Assembly: GCA_028023455.1 (NCBI GenBank)
Contig: JAQFVV010006231.1
Location: 8,198,036 to 8,262,035, forward strand
Direction of reading: 5' to 3'
DNA: 64,000 nt
Source of the DNA: Epiperipatus broadwayi
Lineage: Eukaryota > Onychophora > Udeonychophora > Euonychophora > Peripatidae
The notes below the pieces were generated by a model. It worked only from the letters and a program-made list of their open reading frames with translations, did no database searches and was not told where the DNA came from. Position numbers and translations under genes: made by a program. Positions 46,001-57,848 of this stretch are shown piece by piece. The number at the start of each line of letters is the position of its first letter. Position 1 is the first letter of the stretch.

Positions 46001-46004
46001 ATAT

Positions 46005-46515
46005 GCTTAAATGGTGAAATAGACTTGTACAATTGGACAATCCAAGGACAATATTCCCACTGCAACTGAAGTGGTTGCCTTGTTTCTTTCAAGCTTATGC
46101 CTCCCAAATAGTCATGAAGCACGAATAGAGGTGTTTTGAAAGTTTAACATTGCAGTTAATATAACAAAATTTTTTGAGTAACCAATGGCAAAATGGACAT
46201 GTATAATTTGAAGATTTTGTGAACAATAATTTAAGCATAAGAAGTTGGGTTTATGGGTGTGAGTCTGGAGGGGCAGGTGAATTTTGTGTCACTGCACATC
46301 TGGAACCATAAAAACCCGCTCCCCTATCCATATGTTTGTACTTTAATGTTTAAAAATTATATGCACTAAATCAATTGTATGGGTGCGGATGCGCTTGACA
46401 TGCACTGACACTCCCTAAATTTGTTTGTAACAATTTTTGTTGATTGCATTGTAATATCCAAACTTATGCCTCTCGAATTGTCTTGAGGCACAAATAAAGG
46501 CATTTGAAAGTAAAA
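46005..46515 (+). repeat. Diverged duplicated module with GCCTC..GAGGC hairpin
   Basis: CTTATGCCTC..AA(A/T)..GTC.TGA.GCAC(G/A)AATA(G/A)AGG..TTTGAAAGT occurs at 46093-46142 and 46462-46513. The second has a clean hairpin (TGCCTC / GAGGCA) followed by AATAAA. The A/GACTTGTACAATT.GA motif also recurs at 46020 and 46192. A degenerate transposon 3' end is possible. Confidence 0.45.
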
Positions 46516-46519
46516 CTTA

Positions 46520-49500
46520 ACATGTTACATTCAATAAGGTATTTTTCTTGCATGATTCTCAATGTAAGTAATTAAATGTACTATTATATAAGAAACAGGT
46601 CATTTTTGATGATGGTGCAGTTGTGAATCCACATTGCAATTAGATCATAGCGGGTGCTTAATCCCTGTGGTTCCATTATAAAACTTAAATCTTCTATCAA
46701 CACTTTCTGTAGTTTTTCTCTCAATTACAATGTAAATAAAAATTATTACAGATTGGCCATCCCCAAATATAAGATTGTTGGCATTACTACAGAGGTCGCT
46801 AATAGAAATTAAAAATCTGATATTTACATCTCAATAAAAATTCACATTCTAGAATGTTCATGAATTATTCAATCCTCATTTGTTGGCTGAAGCATTTGTA
46901 TCAATACATAAGGTTAATAATAGACAAACTGCTTAAAAAATGTAAATTCTGGAAAATGGAACCAATTTATTTTGATTTTTTTTTCTTCTTAAGTGTTTGG
47001 ATTTTACCTACTTTACATTTCATATAATATAAAAGAGACCATTAATAATGCAAATGCACTATGTTTGAATGAAACTCAATCTCATTTTTTTATAATTATG
47101 AGAGACTTGATCATATATTTGTATTAATACAAATAATATACAAAAATATGAATACTTTCCTTCAATCTTTTGTTAATTCTTTTGCTAGGGAATTTTTTCC
47201 AACACTTGTGCTTCCATATTTGTATTTTACTTTATGTGGTATACCAGATACCCGTATATGTATGAGAATGATTGTAGAAGAATCAAAATATTTTTTATAT
47301 TATTATAGAAAATATTTTTGGTTCTTTTTTAAATATGAATAAATGAAGATGATTCTTCTTTGGATATTTTTGTGTCCACATGGTCACTAATAAAATAAAA
47401 AAACATCAAACCTTTAGTTCTAAGAGATTAATTAGCATTGGAACAATTCAAGTAAGATGACAGTTTTGGGGAATCAGAGATGAAATAAATATTGTTTTCT
47501 TTGCAATTTTCAAGCAATTATATATAAATGAAGAAAAAATTGTTTTCCTATCTGTGTATATTGATCTATGTAATTTTGATTATGTATATTTAAATTGAAT
47601 AAAATGTTCCTTTTAAGAAGTAACAAAGCAATGGGAGATAATTATATTCTTATTAATGTAAAATTTTAACAGTTTTATAATAATAAATTTATTTTATTAT
47701 TGGAATAATACTAATATTATAACATTCTTCATATATATATATATTTAATATACTCCTAAAATATAAAAGAAAGTTTTATACATTTTTATGGTATATGCAT
47801 TTTTTGTACATTTTAACAATATACTCTCTTCAAGATATGCATATGCTTGTAATTTATTTACATTAAAAATTGACATACATTGTTATAAGTGTGTGTTTGT
47901 TGTTTACTCAAAAATTATTTTAAATTTAAAATTTTTTGTATTCTTAAAACACAATTATTATCATTTTTAATTCTCTTGAAATTTTAAATATTTTTGTCTT
48001 TCTTGGTCAGGTCTCTGATGCAATCTAAATGAGTGTTTCAATAAACATTTTGTTTATTATTGAGAAAATTACTATAACTTGTTTTTTGATGTTTGATATT
48101 AGTTTATTACAGAGAAGCAAAATCCTTTTGTTATTATTAAACATATCTGATGTTCTGTGTTATTCACATGAAGATAGATCTTTTCTGTCCTTTCTTGATT
48201 TTTTAATGATCATCTTTTAATAAAATGTCAGCTAATAATAATATTTTCTTTCTTTATCTGTAGATCATGGTAAACAAAAGAAAAATTAATGGCACTTGTA
48301 ATTCAATACTCATTTCTGTAGAACATATTTTTATGATTTTTTTTTTCATTTAACTCTCCTTTATGGCAGTTTGAGTTAATAATTTTAATTATAAAGCCTT
48401 TATTCAATATTGCAAATCATTAAATTCGTCTTGATTTGTTAGAAATATAATTTTACAAACAAAAAAACATTCTAAAAAAATCTTTTTTTTTAACTTTCCA
48501 AATCAAAAATAATAAAATGCCTAACAAAAATAAGTACTTTTTTCTTATTATTTAATTGTCATAATGTTATTGAAAAAAGTAAATTAATGAAATCTTGTGG
48601 ATATACTCCTTTCTTTATATATGAAATCTTGTGGAATGAATTTCATTTTTTAAATGTACATGAATAATTATAAAATCATCATAAAGCTATGAAATTCTGT
48701 TCTAAAATTTAAATTATATTCACATTTAGTAAACTATCACAAAAATTTAGTACTATGGTCTTTGACAGAGTATAATGTATTATAGTTTTCTTTTCAAATT
48801 TCTAAACTTGTGTTTGTAAATAATATATTTATTTTTTAATAATTCTTTTATAAATGTTTTATAATCATATTTAATTAACAATAAAATTATGCATGTTTCT
48901 TGTTTATTGCTAACACCAAGCAAAGAGGAGTTTATAAGTTTGTTTATACACTCAAGATCAAAGAATCTATCAACCATTGATCTTCTAGGATTTTGTTGGC
49001 TGTAGTTTTTCTTTGTGAATTACTTTATGAATCACTGGTATTTTCAAATTTTTTAAATTAATAAATCACGTTTTTATTTTATTTCTAATTTTTACCATGA
49101 AATGAACTTAAAATTGGCAAAATAACACTAACATTGGCAAAATAGTCACAAAAGAGTGATTTAAAGCTGAAGCACAACAGTATTTTTACAGCACTATACA
49201 AAGCATTAATTATTATATGTATTCTACTTTTACTTCCACATTCACATGTGCATTTTTAATCCTTTCATAACCTTTTTTTATTTTTTATGACTTGAATGAA
49301 TATTATATTGTAATTATTTAAAAAGGCAAAAATAACCAAGTCATAACACACAGTTTAATATTATATACCTATCTGAGCTACGAAGTTAATTTAATCTGAA
49401 CTTTTTTATTATTGATTTTAATTTTGTTCTTTTTCTTTCTCCCTCCTTTCAATTATTGTTTCAATTCCTCTTTCATAAAGTAAAAAAAAAAGAAAATGAA

Positions 49501-50500
49501 ATTGTCTCCTTGAAGATATCTTCTATACATTTCTGTAATATTATATCTTATTGTTCTATTCATTTTGTTTATTTGTTATTTTCTTCTGTTCTAGTTTTGT
49601 CTTTTCTGATCATTCATGTTGATCATGCTTTCTGATGATTTAAACTGAACTCTCCTCATATTAGAAGTTTATATATATATAAATTTATTATTATGATTGT
49701 TAACTCTGAAATTGTTATACATAAAATTATTTCAGTATTACTTGACATCCTTTAAAATGATTTTTGAGACTATTTATAAATTTAAATACCTATGTTATTA
49801 TAAAGAGTACTCAGCCTAATTACTAATTCTATCTCCTAGCTTTAAACATAGCATTGGCCACAAGTTTTTTATTTTCAAATAATTATATTCTCTAAACAAT
49901 TTTACATTACAAAGAAATGTTTCTGAACTTTATCTTCTATTAGTTTTTACTGTACTGTTATTCTTCTCTCTTTATTATATATAAATATATAGCTCTAATT
50001 TTCTCCAGATCATGAATTATTTATTTGGATGATGTTGAGAACCTAGATTGTCAGACTTCTGGCTATTCCTATGAGCCTTTGTTGTAGATTTTTTATATCT
50101 ATTATATTGAGGAATGCAGTTATTTTTATCACAAAATAATTAGCTGCAATTAAAATTTGTTAGACCTACTTAGATAATTTGTGTTTTATGGTTTAGAAAG
50201 TCTATATTTTGGATATGGGAAATGCAGTGTACTTAGTTTAGGCTTTTTATGGACTAACTAGGTCAAGTTTTTCTCTATTCCTGCTTTATATTTTTCCTTA
50301 GTTGGTATTCTCAAAAAATTATGAGGCTTTGTGATTAGAACTCCTATTAGTTCTTGGAATCCCATAAAAATAATTACTAATGATGACAATCTCACTTAAT
50401 TCATAGAAAGAAAACCTGTGTAAATGCTCTTAAAAATGTGAATGTCCTAATTCTAATAAAGTTGGGGGCAGAATTTGTTCCTAGATATCCAGTATCTAGG
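46520..50500. other. No gene seen
   Basis: Four kilobases of AT-rich DNA with many T-rich and TA-repeat tracts. The ORFs here (47148-47342, 47788-47970, 48029-48220, 48780-48977) are F/I/L/K/N-rich translations with no domain. No splice-flanked exon stood out on either strand. Confidence 0.4.
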
Positions 50501-50508
50501 CCTTTATA

Positions 50509-50890
50509 TGAGGGAGGACTCAAAAATAACCGGAATTATTATCTGGTTTGTGCACCTGCTGTAGTATATACTTCTGCTGTTACATACACTTTGCAGGAAA
50601 CTTTTTGCATCAATCTGCCAAATTACATGATCATGTGCTATGTAACTCATTGTTTTGTAAAGTGCATTTTGCATTTTTGTCAGTTTTTTTTATAATGACT
50701 GAAATGTTTGACAATGTGAAATTCTGTTTTCGTTTACAGAAAAGGAGAAGAAAAAAAGTTATAATGCTTAAAACAGATTACCAGAAAGGTGATCTCATAA
50801 AAAGACAAATTTATGAGTGATTTAATTGAAATGTTAAATTTACCATGTCTCTAAAAAGCATTGCAAATGAAGTCCAAAGTCAAACAAGTC
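50509..50890 (+). pseudogene. mariner-type transposon 5' fragment with transposase N-terminus
   Basis: After a TA (50507-50508) the sequence reads TGAGGGAGGACTCAAAAATA, a plausible mariner-type inverted repeat start. A frame from ATG 50695 begins MTEMFDNVKFCFRLQKRRRK and continues VIMLKTDYQKGDLIKRQIYE, then a stop at 50818-50820, with the frame resuming past it. The order 'VKFCFKLG...EMLK.AYG...RT.VFEWHKRFKEG' is the N-terminal helix-turn-helix of mariner/SETMAR-type transposases, which this follows. The catalytic D,D34D half and 3' TIR are missing, so it is a dead truncated copy. Confidence 0.7.
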
Positions 50891-50899
50891 TTATTTCTA

Positions 50900-51378
50900 T
50901 ATGTATACAATGGCCAAATATTCAATATAAAAATAATTATTTGTCCACAAAGTTGTTATTGATATATACTTAATATAATAATCAATCTAAATAAAATTGA
51001 AACAAACAACTAATTATATTTACAATTATTTAATTATCAACCCGGTTTTCATCTCTTATGGAGACCGTTTCAAGATATAAAGTTTTATATATCACATGAC
51101 TTATTAACATTTACTCCACCTATTAGACATTATTTTACCTTCAACAATATAATTAACATTACACATATAAATATGTAAACAAATGGCATAAAATATAAAA
51201 TAAAATTACATAAAAAACAATAATAATAATAATAATAACATAAAACTATACGTATATTTTAATATACCTATATAAATAAATAAATATTCAACTTTCCCTT
51301 CCCGTTTATAAACCCTCATTCACAAATCAACCATAGCTTTTTACCATAATTTTTAAATCTTCCAATTATCTAATAATG
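50900..51378. other. Region 3' of the Penelope-like relic
   Basis: AT-rich sequence downstream (reverse strand) of the Penelope-like ORF. Near 51046-51082 the reverse strand reads CTTGAAACGGTCTCCATAAG, resembling the 3' half of a hammerhead, but no CTGANGA partner with a matching stem I was found. Confidence 0.35.
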
Positions 51379-52587
51379 CCTATTTTCCACCTAATATTGC
51401 TGGACCTTTAACTATATTTATACATCTATCCAAATTTTTCTGAATGTATAAAGTTTCATAACATATCCTTTTTCAATAATTTTTCACGTTTTATAATTCT
51501 ACTATTCTTATTACACTCCATTTTATGACCAATATCTAAATAATGTATATATGGACCTGACCTAATATCTTTCCTATTAATCGCTCTATCATGCTTACTC
51601 CCACATTCAATTTTATAAACCATTTCTCCCTTACTATTCATACCAACTATCTTATTTGTATTACATAACCATCTACCCAAAGACTTACTATTTTCCCAAG
51701 CTATTCTTATATCATCTGGTAACTTCTCTTTTACTAACTTTTTATATGCATTCCTTGAATACAGAATAGACAACCACTTACAATGTTTATATTTATTCTT
51801 ATCATACTTATTTTTACTATTCATATTTTGATTTCTAAAAATTGTTTTAATTACCTTTATATTATATCCTATTTTAACGTACATTCTCTACTTCTAATTT
51901 TTTCTCATATGCTTATCTAATGTAAATCCCTTTAAAAACCCCATTTTTTGGCACTATGGCTGATATGATTTTGGATCAATTAAATCTCTAATTTTTCTAT
52001 CTTTAATATAATGTTTTATCACTATTTCATTCATCATTCATTTCTTCACAAAAATATCTTAAGTATTTTAATCCATTTATCTCTTTCTCCACTGTAAACC
52101 TAATTTTATATTTTTTATTATTCAATTTATTGAAAATCTTGTCATTACTTCTACCATTTCCAATAACAGTAATACCATCCACATACCTATGATATTCTAT
52201 AATTCCTTTATTCTTTATAAACTCATCTACTACACCCTCTTCTATACCATTTACAACTACTGATGATAATATTCCACTTATTGAACACCCCATAACCCAT
52301 CCCTTTTCTATACTCCAAAATTCTTTCTTATATTTAAAATACAAAGCATCATCTACCATTAGTAATGTTTCATCAATAATATATATCTAATCATCTGACA
52401 AAACATTACATATTTTCAATTTAGTCATAATTATCACATGATCACCATTTCTTATGCTTGCTTATAACTGTTATTAAAACAGGCAAAACTCTCTATATGT
52501 ATTGCCACTCAGTACAAGCCAGAGTAACCAATGGATGCCAGAAGACTTGTGCATAAAATTCCCATCTAGTGCATACTCATCCAATAT

Positions 52588-52627
52588 CCCCAGACTAGTT
52601 TCTGGCTTGTGGCCTTTGTCAGTGAGG
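52588..52627 (-). ncRNA. Hammerhead ribozyme, decayed copy A
   Basis: Reverse strand: CCTCA, CTGACAA (in place of CTGANGA, so G8 is lost), stem II GGC/GCC, GAAAC, GTC, TGGGG. All stems are preserved, but loss of the catalytic G8 predicts no cleavage. Confidence 0.7.
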
Positions 52628-53285
52628 AGCCTTGGATCTGAGAGCACTGCAACTAGATCTTAGGATCCAATATAATCCTCCAGCAGCCACCCTTTATCTC
52701 TACTTAACTACAAAACTATGAGTCTTAAATTGAAACACTAATAATATTTTCAATCCAAGCTCATTAGCTTATATAGTCATATAGGTGTGAACTCAGTTTA
52801 GTACCTATACATTTTGATGCATTTGGTTCTTTAATAACCATAGCCATCACTATCCTATTAGGCAGGATTGGTTTTAAGCTAATAAACATTACATGATCAC
52901 CATTTCTTATGCTTACTTATAACTGTTATTAAAATAGGCAAAACTCTATACATAATGCCACTCAGTGCAGGCCAAAGTAATCAATGGATGCCAGAAAGCT
53001 AAGCAAGCATAAGAAATGGTGATCATGTGATATTTATTGGCTTAAAACTAATCCTGCCTAATAGGGTAGTGGTGGCTATGGTTATTAAAGAACCAAATAC
53101 ACCAAAATGTATAGGTATTGAACTGAGTTCAGACCTATATGACTATATAAGCTAATGAGCTTGGATTGAAAATATTATAGTGTTTTCAGTGTGTCAGTTT
53201 TGTAGTTAAGTAGAGATTAAAGGTGGCTGCAGGAGGATTGCATTGGATCCTGAGATCTAGGTGCAGTGCTCTCAGATCCAAGGCT

Positions 53286-53325
53286 CCTCACTGGCAAAGG
53301 CCCCAAGCCAGAAACTAATCTGGGG
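53286..53325 (+). ncRNA. Hammerhead ribozyme, decayed copy B
   Basis: CCTCA, CTGGCAA (both A6 and G8 changed), GAAAC, ATC in place of GTC, TGGGG. G8 is changed to A as in copy A, suggesting the mutation predates the inverted duplication. Predicted inactive. Confidence 0.65.
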
Positions 53326-54675
53326 ATATTGAATGAGTAGGCACCAGATGGGGATTTTATGTACAAGCCTTCTGGCATCCATTGATTACTCTGGCTTGCA
53401 TTGAGTGGCAATACATATAGATAGTTTTGTCTGTCATAATTATTTCTATACTATCCTTTCTAGGTACACTTTGGTACATTTTCTCAATATCAAGTGATGC
53501 AATCATTCCATTTCTATTTAACTTAATATCCCTTATTAATAATTTGTTCTGAATTTTTTTATACACCAAATTACATATACCTTTAAGTATATAATTATTA
53601 AAATCCAAAATTACTCTTATTGGCATATTCTCTTCGTTTGTCTTAATCTTCTCTACTATATATACAGATGCTCAAAACTTATAGGAAATAAACATTTATA
53701 TTCCTTTTCATTAATTAAATTCTTCATTTTCATATAATTTAACAATAATTTATATCATGTTTTATTCTCACTTCCAGGATCTTTACTTAACCTTTTATAT
53801 CCTTGTTTAACCATATCTTTATGTATTTTTCTCTCATAGTCCAACTCATTTAAAATTACAAATCTTGAACCGTTATCTTCTCTTGTTACTATTAAACTTT
53901 CTTTCTTTGCCTTCTCAACAATTTTATATATTGTAGCCTTTTCTTTCCATTTCTTCTTATTATATTTAAACTCTTTTATTTACAACATTATTAATTTTTG
54001 ACTGTAATTCAACTTTTAAATCACTCTTTATATTTGCTGCTTCCACATTTGCAATAGTTGCCTTTTGAACATCACTATTTACAAATGGTACATACTTAAC
54101 TCCTTTATTTAAAACATTTGACTCTTCATTATCAAATTCCACATTAGATAGATTTATAAAATTATTCTCTACTTTTTTACTCCATTCACTTTTAGTATAT
54201 ATATTATTGAATCCACTTTTAAAATTTTCTTCTTTATAACATAACTATTTTCATTTACGATCATTTTTTGATTTATTTCTTTTTTGATATTTTAATAATA
54301 TTTATGATCATATTTTTTCCAAAGTCTATTTCTTAATTCAACATTATGAACCAACAAATCGATCTTTATACATTCAAATAAATCTTCAGATATATTTCTT
54401 TTTAATATATATTTCTTCCTATTATATTTTTTAATATTATAATCAATTTCATCATATTTTTTTTTTAAAAACCAATTTAAAATTGTTACTTAAATTTTAA
54501 TTATAAATATGCGACTTTTTTCGCATACGTTAGTGAAGCTATAATTATACTATAATGTATAATATGTCTGCTTAGTGTTTTCGAGATTTAATGTTCAAAT
54601 CTCATACTCATAGCTTTACAAATGAAGATTGTTGTGATTTATTGTACACATATGCAAATGAGTTTGAATTTTTAA

Positions 54676-54867
54676 TTAGTTAGTCCATTGTTTGGAGAGA
54701 GCAAAGCATGCCTCTCTTCTATTAATGGCACTGAGATCATTTGCTATGTAAAAAGCTTCTTTAACTTTTCTTTTGGCATCACTCTTCTCTGTGCAAATTA
54801 CTTGGGCAGAACTGGGTTCGAAGACATGGCCTGTAGCTACTTGGTGGTCCCAGAAGATTGATGTCCC
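54676..54867 (-). pseudogene. Second Penelope-like element: GIY-YIG C-terminal fragment
   Basis: Reverse strand, one clean frame of 63 codons ending TAA at 54676: GTSIFWDHQVATGHVFEP, then SSAQVICTEKSDAKRKVKEAF, YIANDLSAINRR. The spaced H...TGH.F....VI..E....KR.VKEAFYI pattern is the C-terminal half of Penelope GIY-YIG endonucleases. It differs in sequence from the relic at 51380-54480, so it is a different lineage or copy. The upstream part is absent. Confidence 0.7.
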
Positions 54868-54869
54868 TT

Positions 54870-56250
54870 CATTTTTTATTTTTAACCCTGTTTTTATTAC
54901 ATAAACCTTTATTTTTATAAATTTTCGCGTTATTAATTCTAAACTTACATGATGTAGGCATTATTCCATTCTGTTTACATTTATTTTAAAATAATTAGTA
55001 TTTTAATCCTTCAATTCTCTTCTGAATATTCCAAAACTGTTTTATTTCTTTTTGAAACAAATGATATTTTTCTCTCAAATTTAGTTCCTAACGGTCAGGC
55101 ATTTTATGTGCAAGTTCTGAAACATTTATGTGATGTGGGGAAACATAAACATCCTGGTTTGTGATAAGTAAAGAGTCCAAGCTCCATACCCATAAAGTGT
55201 TATCTCTCAAAACCTTGAGTGTGGAACACTTTTTAATTAAATCCAGCATGATCCAACTTATCTATCAGCTATATTTGCTCAATCTCACTTTGTGCAATTT
55301 TTTTTAATCTCTCAATTTTTTTTTTGCAAAATTGCAAGTGGTGGGGGAAAATGACAGATGCATTAAAAGGCATCACTTTGCAAGTACTTCTGGACTATTT
55401 TGAAATATGAAAAACATATTTAGACCAGTGTATTGCATCAAATGGATAGTAATTTGAAAGTGGTTAAATTTATAATATTCAAAATAAATCAACATTTTTT
55501 TATTATAAAATTTTGGTTACATTTGGGTACCCCTGTGTATTCTATTGTCAATTTTTGGCCCCAGTTTTATTTTCATATGGTAACATTGCTCTGTCATAAT
55601 ATTATCAACAGGCCTTTAGAAAATCTGATCTGCCTGTTATCTTTTTTAGATAAAGATATATTTATTCTGCAATCATATCTTCAAAGTACACTGACCTTTC
55701 CATTCTCTCTTCTTTCAGTTGCCTCTTCTATATACATTTTTCTAATCAATGAATTGTTTTTCTATTTCCCTAATTGTTAGTACTGCGCAGCATCTCAGTT
55801 TGTCTTTGGTATTAAAATTATTTTGTAATTTTTTGATTTGTTGTTTCAATGCTTGCTGATCTTCCTTCTGTATTGTCTTCTCCATTTTCACTTTATCCAA
55901 GTTTTTACTTATAGTTTTACATTAAATCTGAACTTGTACTTAAATTATATTTATTTATTTATTTTTTTCATTTGTTTTAATTTTCCCTTTCCTGTCACTA
56001 TATCCTCCATTGAACTTTATTTCATCTTAAAGCGTCTTCACTTCTCTACAACTGTCCGAATTGTTCTTTTGGTTCAGTTCTATTTCACCCATCTTGTTTT
56101 ATTTATTTTATACCATTCTTTAGCTTATTTCTTTTTTCTTACATTTATTTGTTTTCTTTGTATGTTTCTTTAATTCTTGGTAAGTCTAATTTATTGTGAC
56201 TTCCAATTTTGGCCACCTTTGTTTATTTTCTTATTTATTCTTTTCTTATG
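54870..56250. other. T-rich DNA, no gene seen
   Basis: Long T-rich tracts. The 115- and 111-codon frames at 55433-55780 and 55838-56173 are F/L/I-rich translations of pyrimidine tracts with no start context or domain. They are not accepted as genes. Confidence 0.45.
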
Positions 56251-56251
56251 T

Positions 56252-56364
56252 TATATATAGAGTTCACAAAACACCTCACTGATGATGCTACATGCAGAAA
56301 CTGGTCTGGGGTTGAGGATATTCTCAAAGCTTGTTAAGAGTTTGTTTTGTGAACTCTATATATA
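56252..56364 (+). repeat. 21-bp perfect inverted repeat enclosing a hammerhead
   Basis: Arms 56252-56272 and 56344-56364 are exact reverse complements (core GAGTTCACAAAAC / GTTTTGTGAACTC). They bring together the two ends of an extended hammerhead stem I. Confidence 0.9.
56274..56311 (+). ncRNA. Type-I hammerhead ribozyme (second family, core intact)
   Basis: CCTCA (56274-56278), CTGATGA (56279-56285), stem II TGC/GCA with loop TACAT and no mismatch, GAAAC (56297-56301), two-pair stem III, GTC cleavage triplet (56304-56306), TGGGG (56307-56311). All catalytic positions are present. Flanks are unlike the R4 family except for the ribozyme core. It probably comes from a Penelope-like pseudo-LTR, given the two Penelope relics 1.4-5 kb upstream. 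Cleavage is expected after C56306. Confidence 0.85.
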
Positions 56365-57848
56365 ACATTTGTAAATACGAGCTTTATTAAAATTAGGTCA
56401 TGTGACATCTGACTTGATTTTTTTATCATTTTATTCTTTTCTATAGTTGTTTTCATTTTTCTAATCTATAGATCTTTCTATATTTTCCATTCTTGTCCCA
56501 ATTTAATATTGTTCCATTTCCAAGTGGACTTCTACCTTTTCCTTTCTGGTTCCAAAGATTTCCATATATTTTTATCTTTTTTATATCTTATTTTAAATCT
56601 TACTGTCTCTTTTTTATTTTATCTTCTAAACTTTATTTCATTTATTGTTGTCTTATTCTACCATCTTAATGTTTCTTTTCTATTATATCAGCTAAATCTT
56701 ACTATTTTTTTCTGTATTATCTTTTAAATAATTTTTTTTTCTTTTACCATTCTTTTTATTTTATCTTCTAAATTTTCTTATAGGTTTTGTTGTCATTATG
56801 TAAATTCTTGTTTTACATTTTTTAAATCTTGCTTCATCAGTGATAATATCTCCATTATTTGGCCAATATCACATGTTTAAGCCTTCTATTTGGATTTACT
56901 CATCTGCTTGAGCCACTGGTTTTGATTCTCTTCTTTTATATATTTTTTAAATATGTATTTTTGTAGCATGAGAAACAAGAATGAAATCCCTTCTTGTCAA
57001 CCCCCTTTTCTCTAGAATTTTATAATACTTTTCTTGGTTTAACTTACACTAATCCTATTTCCAGAATTTGTTTTATTTAGTCCAATAGATTTTGGCATCT
57101 TCATCATCATCAAAGTCATCTGTGAAGATTTTGAAGTTTTTTTAGCATCATATTTTCTTGAAAACTTAGTTACTGGTCATTTTCTCTTGTTTCTGTTACT
57201 TAGTATAAGAGCTCTGTCAATTTAATTAAACTTTCTCTTTGAATAAAACCAGAAAGTTAACATCTGGAAATAACTACATAAATGAGAGGACATTGGATAA
57301 CTTATCTAGATTTGTATAAACATTTTAATGCATGTATAGTTGTGAGTGCTACTATAGGTGACTATTTTGGATCCATATTTTAATAAGCCTTCATGGTCAA
57401 ATGCATTTAAAACATTCCACAAATATTTTTTGTCTTATATCTTTACAACACTTCCATGTAAAAAGACAATATCTTATTTTAAACAATGCATCTATTTCAA
57501 CAACAACAAATTATAGATTTCAAAATTTTGAATTGCTCATTGATTTACCATGTTTCTCTAAGCTTATTCTTATTATACCTTCCACAAATTACAAAGTTAG
57601 TTTTTCTATTGTTCCCCATGTTTCTTTTTGTTAAGGGTATATATTTTTTCTGCTTCACGCTCCTTGTTCTTTTGGAGTGTAAATTTATCAGACCCAAAAG
57701 CTGGGAAGCCTTTATTATGTAATAGTCAGAGGATGTTTGCTTATCCCATTATGACATGAATTTAAATAGAATAACAATGAGATCTAAATTTTTAAATATT
57801 TATCAGTTATGATCATTATACAAATCAAAATAAATAATCATTATGTAT
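56365..57848. other. T-rich DNA, no gene seen
   Basis: Pyrimidine-rich tracts (56400-57100). The frames at 56509-56727 and 57401-57722 are low-complexity. No exon or repeat end was recognised. Confidence 0.4.

Larger units (their letters stand above)
52435..53432. mobile_element. R4 hammerhead-repeat cluster inserted in the Penelope RT gene
   Basis: The 998-bp insert is bounded by an 11-bp duplication GTCATAATTAT (52424-52434 and 53433-53443). It holds a full reverse unit (52436 to about 52890, ~455 bp), the start of a second reverse unit head-to-tail with it (about 52891-52993), and an inverted forward unit (about 52998-53432). Removing the insert and one duplication copy restores a continuous RT reading frame (KDSIEIIMT..). 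The units match 20317-20790. Confidence 0.85.
51380..54480 (-). pseudogene. Penelope-like retroelement, RT + GIY-YIG relic
   Basis: In reverse order the fragments are: a lysine-rich N-terminal region with FVILNELDYERKIHKDMVKQ, then GYKRLSKDPG (about 53768-53874); the finger region MPIRVILDFNNYILKGICNL (53550-53626); RT motif A in MIASLDIEKMYQSVP (about 53460-53510); after the insert, MVDDALYFKYKKEFWS and the GWVMGCSISGILSS motif (52270-52359); motif C as RYVDGI, with the second catalytic Asp replaced by Gly; then the C-terminal endonuclease part with MVYKIECG, PYIHYLDIGHKM and KREKLL, ending at a TAG at 51380. Penelope-like elements pair such an RT with GIY-YIG. Multiple stops and frameshifts, a deleted YIG segment and the inserted repeat make it non-functional. 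Confidence 0.85.

Noticed and set aside
51043-51085. Third hammerhead candidate on the reverse strand (GAAAC..GGTC..)
   Set aside because: No CTGANGA core with a stem I that pairs to the sequence after GTC; only the 3' half matches.
55433-56173. Two ORFs of 115 and 111 codons
   Set aside because: They translate pyrimidine-rich tracts into F/L/I/S-rich sequence without any motif.
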